Shown here: positions 1 through 7,182 of the stretch, in pieces | How positions within the stretch are numbered: the first letter of the stretch is position 1 | Layout of the letters: every line of letters starts with the position of its first letter | From: JBOFCO01 sp051646105 | GTDB lineage: Bacteria > Pseudomonadota > Alphaproteobacteria > Rhodobacterales > Rhodobacteraceae | Assembly: GCA_051646105.1 (NCBI GenBank) | Contig: JBOFCO010000099.1 | Location: forward strand, 1-11,973 | Reading direction: 5' to 3' | Length of the DNA stretch: 11,973 nucleotides | Notes under the pieces: generated by a model | Database searches by the model: none | Told to the model about the DNA's origin: nothing | Seen by the model: the letters and a program-made list of their open reading frames with translations, nothing else | Translations under genes and position numbers: made by a program

Positions 1-2
1 TC

Positions 3-449
3 GTCATGCGCGACGGTCGGGTGGAACAGATCGGCCGTCCGCTTGATCTGTATGACCACCCGGCAAACACGTTTGTTGCAGGATTCATCGGCAGCCCGTC
101 GATGAACTTCCTGCAGGGCCGGATCGCCAGCCGCGACGGGCGACCCGTGGTGACGACTGAACAGGGCATCGATCTGCCGCTTGACTCTGCCCCGGCAGAG
201 GAAGGCCGCCCTGTCACCTATGGCATCCGTCCGGAACATATCGGCCTGGGCGAAAGCGGAATTCCGGTCGATGTGTCCGTCTATGAACCGACCGGTTCGG
301 AAACGCTGATCTTTGGCCGTATGGGCGGGGTGCCCATCGATGCGCTGGTGCGCGAACGGCTGGACGATACGCCGGGCAAGCGCATGTCATTCCGCATCGA
401 TCCGCGCCGGGTGCATGTGTTTGACCAAGCGACGGGGCAACGGCTGTAA
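3..449 (+). CDS. ABC transporter ATP-binding subunit, MalK/UgpC (CUT1) type, 3' end only
   Basis: Only the C-terminal 148 codons lie in the window; the Walker A, signature and Walker B motifs are upstream of base 1. The visible part starts at the end of the nucleotide-binding domain (MRDGRVEQIG, then PLDLYDHPANTFVAGFIGSP and MNFL), a block typical of MalK/UgpC/SmoK ATPases. A TOBE/MOP-like regulatory domain follows, with the recurrent YGIRPEHIGL segment, and the protein ends at VHVFDQATGQRL. Such subunits energise import of sugars, polyols or glycerol-3-phosphate at the inner membrane, with two permeases and a binding protein. The next gene starts 12 bp downstream behind a G-rich Shine-Dalgarno, so it is the same operon. 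The adjoining xylulose-reductase-like gene suggests a polyol or pentose substrate, but the ATPase alone does not show this. Confidence 0.93.
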   Translation, partial: VMRDGRVEQIGRPLDLYDHPANTFVAGFIGSPSMNFLQGRIASRDGRPVVTTEQGIDLPLDSAPAEEGRPVTYGIRPEHIGLGESGIPVDVSVYEPTGSETLIFGRMGGVPIDALVRERLDDTPGKRMSFRIDPRRVHVFDQATGQRL

Positions 450-461
450 AGGGGGGAAACG

Positions 462-1187
462 ATGGATTTCACCGGCAAGCGCGTCATCGTTACGGGCGCG
501 GGCAAAGGCATCGGGCGGGTAGCGGCGGAAATGCTGGTGGCGCGCGGTGCGCATGTGATCGCGCTGACCCGCAGCGCGGCAGATGTGGCGGCGCTGAAGA
601 CCGATCTGGGATGCGAGGCGCATCAGGTCGATCTTGCAGATGCGGAAGCCACGCGTGCAGCGGCGCGGGCGGCACTGCCCGCCGACTATCTGATAAACTG
701 TGCCGGCACGACCGAATTGCAGTCCTTTCTCGATACGACCGTGGATGCCTTCGATCATCTGATCGCGGTGAACACCCGCGCCCCGATGATCGTGGCGCAG
801 GAATATGCCCGCGCGCAGATCGAAGGCGGCAGGGGCGGGGCGATTGTCAACGTATCCTCGGTTGCTTCCTTCATTGGCCTGCCGGATCATGCCGCCTATT
901 GCGCGTCGAAGGGCGGGCTTGACGGGTTGAACCGGGTGATGGCGCGGGAACTGGCCCCGCATGGCATCCGGGTGAATGCCGTGAACCCGACCGTTACGCT
1001 GACCCCCATGGCGGTGAAGGCATGGAGCGATCCGGACAAGGCGGCGGGAATGCTGAACCGCATCCCGGTGGGCCGTTTCGCCGAAAGCGCCGATATTGTC
1101 GAGGTGATCCTGTTCCTGCTGGGGGATGGGGCGGCCATGGTGAACGGGATCGCCATGCCCATAGATGGCGGCTATATGATCGCCTGA
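462..1187 (+). CDS. SDR-family oxidoreductase, L-xylulose reductase (DCXR)-like
   Basis: A 241-residue classical short-chain dehydrogenase, the usual family length. The cofactor motif TGAGKGIG is at residues 11-18, NCAG at 79-82, NVSS at 130-133 and YCASK at 146-150; the catalytic triad would be Ser133, Tyr146 and Lys150. The 13-residue Ser-Tyr spacing and the segments VNPTVTLTPM, WSDPDKA and MLNRIPVGRFAE resemble animal and bacterial dicarbonyl/L-xylulose reductase. The likely reaction is NADP(H)-dependent interconversion of L-xylulose and xylitol, or of another polyol/ketose pair. The start is set by a strong GGGGGG-type Shine-Dalgarno at 450-455. It lies between an ABC ATPase and a HAD phosphatase, which fits a polyol catabolic operon. 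Sorbitol/arabitol dehydrogenase (SmoS-like) activity is an alternative; exact substrate cannot be read from sequence. Confidence 0.9.
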   Translation: MDFTGKRVIVTGAGKGIGRVAAEMLVARGAHVIALTRSAADVAALKTDLGCEAHQVDLADAEATRAAARAALPADYLINCAGTTELQSFLDTTVDAFDHLIAVNTRAPMIVAQEYARAQIEGGRGGAIVNVSSVASFIGLPDHAAYCASKGGLDGLNRVMARELAPHGIRVNAVNPTVTLTPMAVKAWSDPDKAAGMLNRIPVGRFAESADIVEVILFLLGDGAAMVNGIAMPIDGGYMIA

Positions 1188-1199
1188 CACGAACCGAAG

Positions 1200-1907
1200 A
1201 TGGTGCAGATGCCGAACCGACCCCTCGGGCCATATCAGGCCCTGCTGTTTGACATGGACGGCACCATCCTGACCTCGATCGCCGCAGTCGAGCGATCATG
1301 GCGCGCCTGGGCCGAAAGGGTCGGCGTCCCGCCGGGGGCCGTGCTTGACTACATGCATGGCCGCCGCGCAGTCGATACCATCCGTCATTTCCTGCCACCG
1401 GGCAGCGATCCCGCACCAGAGGTGCGCTGGCTGGACGATCTGGAACTGGACGACCTTGACGGTATTTCCGCGATACCGGGTGCACTGGCGTTTCTTGAAG
1501 GTCTTCCACCAGACCGTTGGGCGATTGTCACATCGGCCAACCGCCGTCTGGCGCTGGCGCGAATTGCAGCCGCGGGATTGCCGCTTCCGGCGGTTCTGGT
1601 CAGTTCTGATGATGTGACCAGGGGCAAGCCCGATCCCCAAGGCTATTTGCGGGCGGCTGAATTGCTGAAGGTTGATCCATCACGCTGCCTCGTGCTGGAG
1701 GACGCCCCATCGGGATTGCGCGCGGGGGTCGCCGCCGGTGCCGATGTGCTGCGCATCGCGGGCACACGCGGAGAGGATGATGAGATTCCACTGGTCGATA
1801 CCTGGCTAGGGTATCAGGCCGTCGGGATAAAAGCCGCTGCCGATGGATTGCATATTCTTCGGTCGCGGTCTGCGCAGGCGGTCTTGTCGGCAAGGGGGAG
1901 CGGCTGA
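1200..1907 (+). CDS. HAD-superfamily hydrolase, probable sugar/polyol-phosphate phosphatase
   Basis: A 235-residue HAD subfamily IA protein with all four motifs: I FDMDGT (nucleophile Asp18, acid/base Asp20), II VTS (Ser112), III GKPDP (Lys143) and IV LEDAPSG (Glu167, Asp168). A helical cap of about 70 residues sits between motifs I and II, as in beta-phosphoglucomutase and in 2-deoxyglucose-6-phosphate or glycerol-3-phosphate phosphatases. The LEDAPSG and VTSANRR blocks favour the DOG1/GPP phosphatase group over mutases. It starts 12 bp after the dehydrogenase stop, so it is probably the third gene of the same operon. An in-frame ATG at 1209 is an alternative start; neither has a strong Shine-Dalgarno. 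Phosphatases of this type accompany polyol ABC operons, where they may relieve sugar-phosphate stress; that role is inferred. Confidence 0.88.
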   Translation: MVQMPNRPLGPYQALLFDMDGTILTSIAAVERSWRAWAERVGVPPGAVLDYMHGRRAVDTIRHFLPPGSDPAPEVRWLDDLELDDLDGISAIPGALAFLEGLPPDRWAIVTSANRRLALARIAAAGLPLPAVLVSSDDVTRGKPDPQGYLRAAELLKVDPSRCLVLEDAPSGLRAGVAAGADVLRIAGTRGEDDEIPLVDTWLGYQAVGIKAAADGLHILRSRSAQAVLSARGSG

Positions 1908-1959
1908 CGGCGCGAACCGGATTGGCGGAACCCGGCAGATCGACACCCCCCCGTTTTTT

Positions 1960-3426
1960 TCAGAACTTTTCGACCCGAAGAAGCTGCGGCTCTGGTTCTG
2001 CGCCGTGGTGGTAGATTGGCCATCGGAGGTAGCGGGTTACGGCTTCGTTGATGACGTCGGCATGGTGTCCGCGGACCATGGCGACGTGGTGTTCAAAGCC
2101 GTTCTGTGTGACGAAGCGCAGAAGTCTGCGCAGGTTCTTCACCCGCGTCGTCGCGATGCCGCCGTCCATCGCAAAGGGGTGGTCGGTGAATTCGCCCTGC
2201 CCAAGATAGCATTTCACGGTGCCGCGCCGGTCGTCGGTGGACAGCCGGAAATAGGTCATCGGGCCGGGCTTCACCTTGCCCTTGACCGCGCCGAAGCATT
2301 TCGACCGGCCGATGGTCTCGCCCAGCACGTCCAGCTCGCCCACCTCGGGCCTGTCGCCGATGAAGCTCTTCGGGTAGTTGCCGCAATGGGTGCAGACGCA
2401 AAGGTCTTCCTCATAGGCATAGTTGTTGTTCCAGTCGAGGATGGCGGGCGGCGCGCCGGAGGCCAGCGCGAGGGCATACATCGACAGCGCCCCCATGATG
2501 TCGACCTCGCAGGCCGAGGGCATCAGCTCCTCGCCCATCATGCTCATCGTCAGGCAGGTGGCGCAGCCGAAGTTGTCCTGAAGCGACCGCCAGCACTGGA
2601 TGGCGGAAGCGTCGCAGCCGTTCTCCTCGATCCAGCGGTTGACGGCCAGCGTCCAGCGCGCCTGCTTCTCGATCTGGGCGGGCTGGATATGCGCCGGGAT
2701 GCGGCCATAGCCCCTGACCTTTTCCAGCGTGGAAATCAGGGCAGGATCGTCATTCGCTATGGCCGACGCGGCACCCATCATTTCTGACAGATCGACCGTT
2801 ACCACCGTAATCCCGGCAGCCTGCAACAGCTTTTCCGAATAGCGCATGGTCTGGAAGGCGCCGGTGCGGGCGCCGATGGAGCCGAGGCGGGCCCCCCGCA
2901 GGCCCCGCACCGTGCGGCAGACGCGGGCAAAGCGGTCAAGGTCGTGCCCGAACTCCTCTCCCCAGGTGTCGCAGGTGTGGGTCGTGGTTTCGGTGAACGG
3001 CACGCCATATTGCCAGAAATTGTTGGTGATGCTGATCTTGCCGCAAAAGGCATCCCGGCGGGTGTGGACGGAAACCTTGTCGACCTCGTCATTGCTGGCC
3101 TGCAGCAGGATCGGCACGTTCAGCCGGGCGCGGTTGACCAGTTCCGCCACCGCGATCTCGTCCCCGAAATTGGGCAGGCAGATCACAAGCCCGTCGATGC
3201 GGTCGGCATGGGCGCGGAAATGGCGGGCATAAAGATCGGCATCGGCGATGGACTGCACCGCGCCGTTCGCCGTCGCCTCATAGGGCAGGATAACGGCATC
3301 GATCCCCAGCCGCTCCAGCTGCGCCAGAACCTCCTCCCGCGCAGCCCTGCACGGCGCTGCGCTGAAAAACGCGCGCGACCCGATCACAACACCCAAACAA
3401 ACCTTGCGGCGGATGATGCCAGACAT
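1960..3426 (-). CDS. L-fucose/L-arabinose isomerase family protein
   Basis: A 488-residue protein of the FucI/AraA-like isomerase fold (COG2407 type). The N-terminal half has the alternating Rossmann-like segments of this fold. The central part carries the probable metal/catalytic acids Glu307 (in ACEVD) and Asp331 (in LDWNN), exactly 24 residues apart as are Glu337 and Asp361 of E. coli FucI. Histidines at 446-447 and 454-455 could supply the third ligand. The family HCGN-PKSF segment is present but reads CVCTHCGNYPKSF. Expected chemistry is Mn-dependent aldose-ketose isomerisation; substrate unknown. A Shine-Dalgarno (AAGGGGGA on the minus strand, plus 3432-3439) supports the start. It is transcribed alone, convergent with the polyol operon 52 bp away, and may belong to sugar use rather than to the biosynthetic cluster. 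Confidence 0.87.
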   Translation of the reverse strand: MSGIIRRKVCLGVVIGSRAFFSAAPCRAAREEVLAQLERLGIDAVILPYEATANGAVQSIADADLYARHFRAHADRIDGLVICLPNFGDEIAVAELVNRARLNVPILLQASNDEVDKVSVHTRRDAFCGKISITNNFWQYGVPFTETTTHTCDTWGEEFGHDLDRFARVCRTVRGLRGARLGSIGARTGAFQTMRYSEKLLQAAGITVVTVDLSEMMGAASAIANDDPALISTLEKVRGYGRIPAHIQPAQIEKQARWTLAVNRWIEENGCDASAIQCWRSLQDNFGCATCLTMSMMGEELMPSACEVDIMGALSMYALALASGAPPAILDWNNNYAYEEDLCVCTHCGNYPKSFIGDRPEVGELDVLGETIGRSKCFGAVKGKVKPGPMTYFRLSTDDRRGTVKCYLGQGEFTDHPFAMDGGIATTRVKNLRRLLRFVTQNGFEHHVAMVRGHHADVINEAVTRYLRWPIYHHGAEPEPQLLRVEKF

Positions 3427-3493
3427 TCCATTCCCCCTTGGCCTTACAGCACCAGCGCGGCCAGGGCTTCCGGCATTCTTAACCGATTGAATA

Positions 3494-3522
3494 TTGCTAT
3501 GGCGTCATGCCTGGTCAGGCAA
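3494..3522 (-). promoter_or_regulatory. candidate sigma-70-like promoter of the isomerase gene
   Basis: Reading the minus strand, TTGCCT (plus 3517-3522) stands 17 bp upstream of TAGCAA (plus 3494-3499). These are modest matches to -35 and -10 hexamers (4/6 and 3/6) at ideal spacing, about 70 bp before the isomerase ATG. The region is locally AT-richer than the flanking genes. Supported by spacing and position only. Confidence 0.4.
3508..3521. promoter_or_regulatory. 14-bp palindrome, candidate operator over the isomerase -35 region
   Basis: TGCCTG-GT-CAGGCA is an inverted repeat with perfect 6-bp arms. The 2-bp centre is too short for an RNA hairpin, so a dimeric DNA-binding protein is the likelier reader. 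It overlaps the candidate -35 box, where a repressor would block transcription. The cognate regulator is not identifiable in the window. A second, weaker inverted repeat (ATGGC-gcttg-GCCAT, 3556-3570) lies upstream. The rest of the 174-bp gap (3427-3600) shows nothing else recognisable. Confidence 0.4.
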
Positions 3523-3600
3523 GCGAAACTCTGGTTCCGGCCGGGGCGCTTGACCATGGCGCTTGGCCATATCATCATCCGGCGGGACGCAGGGGGGGTA

Positions 3601-5616
3601 TCACCGTTCGGGTATACCCGCGCGGCCAAGCATTTCCAGATACTCGGCATTGCTTTCCACCATGACAGGCGGCAGGCTTTCGCGGATGCGCGACATGGTG
3701 ACATCCGGGTAATATTCGCGAAATGTGGTCAGGCTGCGTTGCAGCAGCGCCTTGTCGCCGGTGCGGGCATAGAATGACACCAGCATGCGATGTGCCCAGG
3801 TCGCGGTCGGCCCGCATTGCATGCCACGATAGACAAGCTCTATGGCCCGTTCGACTTCGTTCAACAGCGACCATGCCATGGCCTGCCCGAAATAGATGTT
3901 GAAAAGGAAGGGGTCCAGCGGGCTAAGTTCTTCGGCTTTTTCCAGACTTTCCAGTCCCTTGTGTGGGTCACCGGTCAGCACGTGCAGCCAGCCGTCGCGC
4001 ATCCAGGCCCAGGCGTTGCATGGGTCGATGGACAGGCTGCGGTCGATGAAATGCCGGGCCAGTGACTGCTGGTCGGAAACCATCGTCAGCGTCGCGCCGA
4101 TCCCGGCCATACAGGTCGCATCGTCCTCGCAATGTTCTGCGGCGATCTTGGCGTGAAGCAGGGCAAGCTCCCTCTCTGCCTCTGGCCTGTCCGTCCACAG
4201 GTAGCAGATGTTCTGCGCATGACACCAGCCTTTCAGGGCATGGGCAATGCCCAGCGCCGGGCTTTGGTCTGTCGCACGATTCAGAAGGCGGATTGCCTCA
4301 TTGTTGTCCTCATGGCGCTGTGACCAGAATTTCGGATAGGCCTGCAATACCAGCCCATAGGCATCCAGTGCCTCTGGCGGCTTCCGAAGATGCGCCTTGA
4401 TTTCGCGTCCGCGAACCGAAGGTTGTATGGCCGCCGCCACCCGCTGTGCGATGTTCCATTGCAGGTCCAGAAGTTCTTCATGCGCGTTTTCGAAACGACC
4501 CGCCCAGATCACCGTTCCCGTCGGCGCCTCGACCAGCTGCACGTTCACAAGCACCTTGCTTTTCCCGCGCTGGACAGTGCCATCGACAATATAGCGGGCG
4601 CCGAGCGCACGACCGACGTCCCGTGCATCGATCATCCGGCCCTTGTAGGCGCAGGCCGACTGTCTGGCGATCACAAAGAAATCCCGCATCTGCGACAGGG
4701 CAGAGGTGATTTCATTCACAAGACCTTCGGCGAAGAAATCCTCGGACAGGCCGCTCAGGTCAGCAAAGGGAAGAATAGCAATCGACGGGCGGCCGGCTGC
4801 CGTATGCGGTTCCGCGAAATCGGACGGCTCCGGAGGTGCGGCCAAAGCGCGCTGAACCGGTGCAGGCTGCGCGACTGCTGCAGATGTTTCGCCGGGCTGC
4901 GCCCGTGGCGCATCAAACAGGGCCAGGGTCTCTTCATCCGGCTCTGTGCCGAATTCCTCCTCCAGCACTGCCTTCAGTGTTGCAAGCTGCTTCAGCGCGC
5001 GGCTTTTCCTGCCCTGGGCCAGCGCAATGCGGATCAAGGCACGATGTGCTTCCTCTGCTGACGGGTCGCTGGCAATCAGCGTCTGGGCCAGCACCTCTGC
5101 CGCCGCAAAACCTTCTGGTTCGCAGGACAGCCGTTCTGCAAGAAGCAGGGCGCGTTCATGCTGACGCTGCCTTATGGCCAGCATCTGCGCCAGAAGCTGA
5201 TCGTCGAAGCTGAACCCCGACATGAACTCGCCCCGGTACATCGTGGCCAGCTCCTGTGCCCGCCCGATGCCGATCCCACCCGAGGTTATGGCCTCGCCCG
5301 CCGCATCGAATGCCCGCAGGTCTATGCTGCTGTCCTTGCCACTCAGAACGATCAGGTCGCTGGCGGTCTCGATCTCGACATCGCCAAGCGGGGCAATCGC
5401 TTTACGAAGCGCGGTCAGCGCCTGCCGAAGGTTCGACTTAGCCTGCGAATCCTCGCGGTCGGGCCAGACGAGAGAGGCAAGTTTTTCCCGTCGCATCCCG
5501 CGCGCACCCGCTGCCGCCAGCAGGGCCAGCACTGAATAGCCCTTGGCACCAAGCACCGGCTGCGCGCCCGATTCCCCTGCATGGTCAAACCGTGGTTCCC
5601 CGAACAGGCAGATCAT
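3601..5616 (-). CDS. SARP-type transcriptional regulator with BTAD, TolB/CadC-like and TPR domains
   Basis: A 671-residue cytoplasmic protein without a signal peptide or membrane segment. Residues 1-93 form an OmpR-type winged helix (KGYSVLALLAAAG, then WPDREDSQAKSNLRQALTALR). Residues about 95-240 are the bacterial transcriptional activation (BTAD) domain of SARP proteins (FMSGF, the HRALIRIALAQGRKSRALKQ helix, EEEFGTEPDEET). A Pro/Ala-rich linker leads to a segment at about 276-400 (SIAILPFADLS, FFAEGLVNEITSALSQ, YIVDGTVQR, VNVQLVEAPTGTVIWAGRF) like the TolB/CadC-type domain found in cyclase-linked and TPR regulators. The remainder is helical TPR repeats to the C-terminus. SARPs activate antibiotic clusters by binding heptameric direct repeats. 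Its divergent position next to the biosynthetic operon suggests it controls that operon and itself. The TPR part may sense a ligand or partner; that is inference. Confidence 0.88.
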   Translation of the reverse strand: MICLFGEPRFDHAGESGAQPVLGAKGYSVLALLAAAGARGMRREKLASLVWPDREDSQAKSNLRQALTALRKAIAPLGDVEIETASDLIVLSGKDSSIDLRAFDAAGEAITSGGIGIGRAQELATMYRGEFMSGFSFDDQLLAQMLAIRQRQHERALLLAERLSCEPEGFAAAEVLAQTLIASDPSAEEAHRALIRIALAQGRKSRALKQLATLKAVLEEEFGTEPDEETLALFDAPRAQPGETSAAVAQPAPVQRALAAPPEPSDFAEPHTAAGRPSIAILPFADLSGLSEDFFAEGLVNEITSALSQMRDFFVIARQSACAYKGRMIDARDVGRALGARYIVDGTVQRGKSKVLVNVQLVEAPTGTVIWAGRFENAHEELLDLQWNIAQRVAAAIQPSVRGREIKAHLRKPPEALDAYGLVLQAYPKFWSQRHEDNNEAIRLLNRATDQSPALGIAHALKGWCHAQNICYLWTDRPEAERELALLHAKIAAEHCEDDATCMAGIGATLTMVSDQQSLARHFIDRSLSIDPCNAWAWMRDGWLHVLTGDPHKGLESLEKAEELSPLDPFLFNIYFGQAMAWSLLNEVERAIELVYRGMQCGPTATWAHRMLVSFYARTGDKALLQRSLTTFREYYPDVTMSRIRESLPPVMVESNAEYLEMLGRAGIPER

Positions 5617-5650
5617 GCGCTACAACCCCGAATTGATGCTGTTTGAAAGT

Positions 5651-5701
5651 TATCACGGTAATTTCACGACATACCACAAGAAGTAAACGGAAATTAAACG
5701 C
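5651..5701. promoter_or_regulatory. heptamer direct-repeat ladder with 11-bp period, candidate SARP operator
   Basis: Heptamers begin every 11 bp: TATCACG (5651-5657), TTTCACG (5662-5668), a degenerate ACCACAA (5673-5679), TAAACGG (5684-5690) and TAAACGC (5695-5701), with 4-bp spacers. Two good pairs (T-TCACG and TAAACG) therefore lie on the same helical face. SARP regulators such as ActII-ORF4 and DnrI bind heptameric direct repeats with this spacing, and a SARP gene starts 35 bp away. Binding is inferred from geometry; sequence consensus among SARPs varies too much to confirm it. Confidence 0.5.
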
Positions 5702-5854
5702 TCGGGGAATGCTCGGCAATCTCCTGCCGTGTCAGATTTCTCTGGCTGAAAATAACGCTGGCACAGGGGGTTATCTTGCCGATTTCAGGTCGATCCGTCC
5801 ATGGATGTCCGATCCGGAACATCCCTCATCTTGTGCCGGGCTCCGCTAGCGGGC

Positions 5855-5861
5855 AGGGAGG
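5855..5861 (+). promoter_or_regulatory. Shine-Dalgarno deciding the hydroxylase start
   Basis: AGGGAGG ends 9 nt before the ATG at 5871 but directly abuts an in-frame TTG at 5862. The spacing selects 5871 as the start and makes the TTG unusable. Confidence 0.75.
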
Positions 5862-5870
5862 TTGCGCACA

Positions 5871-7157
5871 ATGTTAAGTTGTCTCGGCGTCGGAGTTGGT
5901 CCGGCAAATCTAAGTGTTGCCTGCCAGCTGGAAGCGGCTGATGTAAATGCTCTTTTTCTGGATCGCAGGCCGACATTTTCCTGGCACGACGGCATGCAGA
6001 TCGATGGCACAAAGCTGCAGGTTTCGATCTTCAAGGATCTTGTCACCCTGGCCGATCCGACCAGTCCGTTCAGTTTCATTTCCTACCTGCACGAGAACGC
6101 GCGGCTCTATCATTTCCTGAACGCGCAGTTCCAGTCCGTGTCGCGAAGGGAGTTTTCCGAATATCTTGGCTGGGTCAGTGACCAATTGCCGAACATCCGC
6201 TTTTCTGAGCCGGTTCGGGACATCAGCTTTGATGGCACATTCCACGTCACAACTGACAAGGGCGTGCATCACGCGCGGAACATTTCCGTCGCGGTGGGCA
6301 AGACGGCCTGCGTTCCGGCATTCGCACAGGAAAAGCTGGGCCATGGCATGTTCCACAGCAGCGATTTCATGCACCGCAGCCGCACGATGGGTGGAAAGCG
6401 CGTTGTCGTTGTAGGCGGCGGTCAGTCGGGTGCCGAAATCTTTCTCGACTGTATCTCGCGCAAGGGCAACGATGCCCCCGCGCATGTCACATGGATTTCC
6501 AGCCGCACGAATTTCTGGCCGATCGACGACAGCCCCTTTGCCAACGACATGTTCATGCCCTGTCAGGTCGCCCATTTCGCGCGGCAGGACAGCGACGGTC
6601 GCGCCAGCTATCTGCAGCAAAACGTCCTGGCCAGCGATGGAATTTCCCTGTCAACGCTTCAGGACATCTATCAGAAAATGTACCTGCGCCGTTTCGTCGA
6701 GGGCGATGAATATTTCGCGACGATGGCCCCGAACCGGCGTGTGCTGGCAGCAATGCCATCGGGTTCGGGATTCGCGATGCGCGTGGTCCACAAGGATGAC
6801 GGTGCCGAAGAAATCCTGCCAGCCGAAATGGTGATCCTGGCAACCGGCTATCGCGACGGTGAAACGCCATTCCTGGATGGCTTGCGCGGGCGGTTTCAAC
6901 ACGCAGGTGACGAGATTGCCGTGGACGACGATTACGCCGCGATCTGGGATGGCCCCCGCGACCGCAGCATCTTTGTGCAGAACGCCGCACGCGGACAGAA
7001 GGGGCTGGCCGATCCGAACCTGTCGCTGCTGGCCTGGCGCGCCCAAAGGATTGTGAACCGTATCCTTGGCCGCCCTCAGCAAAAGGCTGTGCATCCGTCG
7101 TTCATCGAATGGGCGGCCCCGGTGGCCGAAGAAACCCCCGAACGCATCAGCGCATGA
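5871..7157 (+). CDS. L-lysine N6-hydroxylase-like flavin monooxygenase (IucD/PvdA/SidA family)
   Basis: A 428-residue class B N-hydroxylating monooxygenase of usual family length. The FAD motif GVGVGPANL is at residues 6-14. The diagnostic LQVSIFKDLVTLADPTSPFS segment is at 49-68, the NADPH motif GGGQSGAE at 182-189, ATGY at 324-327 and DPNLSLLAWRA at 381-391. These enzymes use NADPH, FAD and O2 to hydroxylate the side-chain amine of free lysine or ornithine. Siderophore pathways normally show an acyltransferase and an IucA-type synthetase or hydroxamate NRPS nearby, and these are absent here. The next two genes instead match partners of the lysine N6-hydroxylases that open hydrazine pathways (Spb38-type in s56-p1), so N6-hydroxy-L-lysine is the expected product. 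Lysine versus ornithine is inferred from context. It is the first gene of the operon, 25 bp from the next. Confidence 0.9.
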   Translation: MLSCLGVGVGPANLSVACQLEAADVNALFLDRRPTFSWHDGMQIDGTKLQVSIFKDLVTLADPTSPFSFISYLHENARLYHFLNAQFQSVSRREFSEYLGWVSDQLPNIRFSEPVRDISFDGTFHVTTDKGVHHARNISVAVGKTACVPAFAQEKLGHGMFHSSDFMHRSRTMGGKRVVVVGGGQSGAEIFLDCISRKGNDAPAHVTWISSRTNFWPIDDSPFANDMFMPCQVAHFARQDSDGRASYLQQNVLASDGISLSTLQDIYQKMYLRRFVEGDEYFATMAPNRRVLAAMPSGSGFAMRVVHKDDGAEEILPAEMVILATGYRDGETPFLDGLRGRFQHAGDEIAVDDDYAAIWDGPRDRSIFVQNAARGQKGLADPNLSLLAWRAQRIVNRILGRPQQKAVHPSFIEWAAPVAEETPERISA

Positions 7158-7182
7158 CGCTGCAAAGGCAGGGAGCATCACC

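Larger units (their letters stand above)
5617..5870. promoter_or_regulatory. divergent intergenic control region between regulator and biosynthetic operon
   Basis: The 254-bp region has no convincing gene and is visibly AT-richer than its surroundings, especially 5640-5700. It must contain both divergent promoters, but I see no pair of hexamers good enough to assign. It holds the 11-bp-phased heptamer ladder (5651-5701), a small inverted repeat CGGCA-atctcc-TGCCG (5714-5729), and a perfect 10-bp palindrome CCGCTAGCGG (5843-5852) just ahead of the hydroxylase Shine-Dalgarno, where it could affect translation. No Fur-box-like sequence was recognised. Confidence 0.6.

Noticed and set aside
387..1190. 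Minus-strand 267-codon open frame opposite the dehydrogenase
   Set aside because: Antisense shadow; the plus strand has complete SDR motifs and a Shine-Dalgarno.
1908..1960. Rho-independent terminator between the convergent genes (T run at 1954-1960)
   Set aside because: Seven Ts follow a C run, but no stable stem precedes them on either strand, and the run overlaps the isomerase stop codon.
1843..2787. Long plus-strand open frame opposite the isomerase gene
   Set aside because: It is the antisense shadow of a well-supported isomerase; its translation is low-complexity and matches no family.
5714..5729. CGGCA-atctcc-TGCCG as an attenuator or terminator
   Set aside because: A 5-bp stem without a T run is expected by chance in GC-rich DNA; kept only as a note in the intergenic feature.
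5643..5849. 68-codon plus-strand open frame starting at TTG in the intergenic region
   Set aside because: No Shine-Dalgarno, rare start codon, and it runs through the repeat ladder; its translation has no recognisable feature. Probably chance.
5871..7157. Hydroxamate siderophore operon
   Set aside because: The hydroxylase alone would suggest it, but no acyltransferase, IucA/IucC synthetase, TonB receptor or Fur-like box is seen, and the next genes match a hydrazine cassette instead.
7066..7182. Longer N-terminus for the FAD oxidoreductase
   Set aside because: It would overlap the hydroxylase coding end and place 39 extra residues before the FAD-binding strand, which normally begins the protein; 7183 has a good Shine-Dalgarno.
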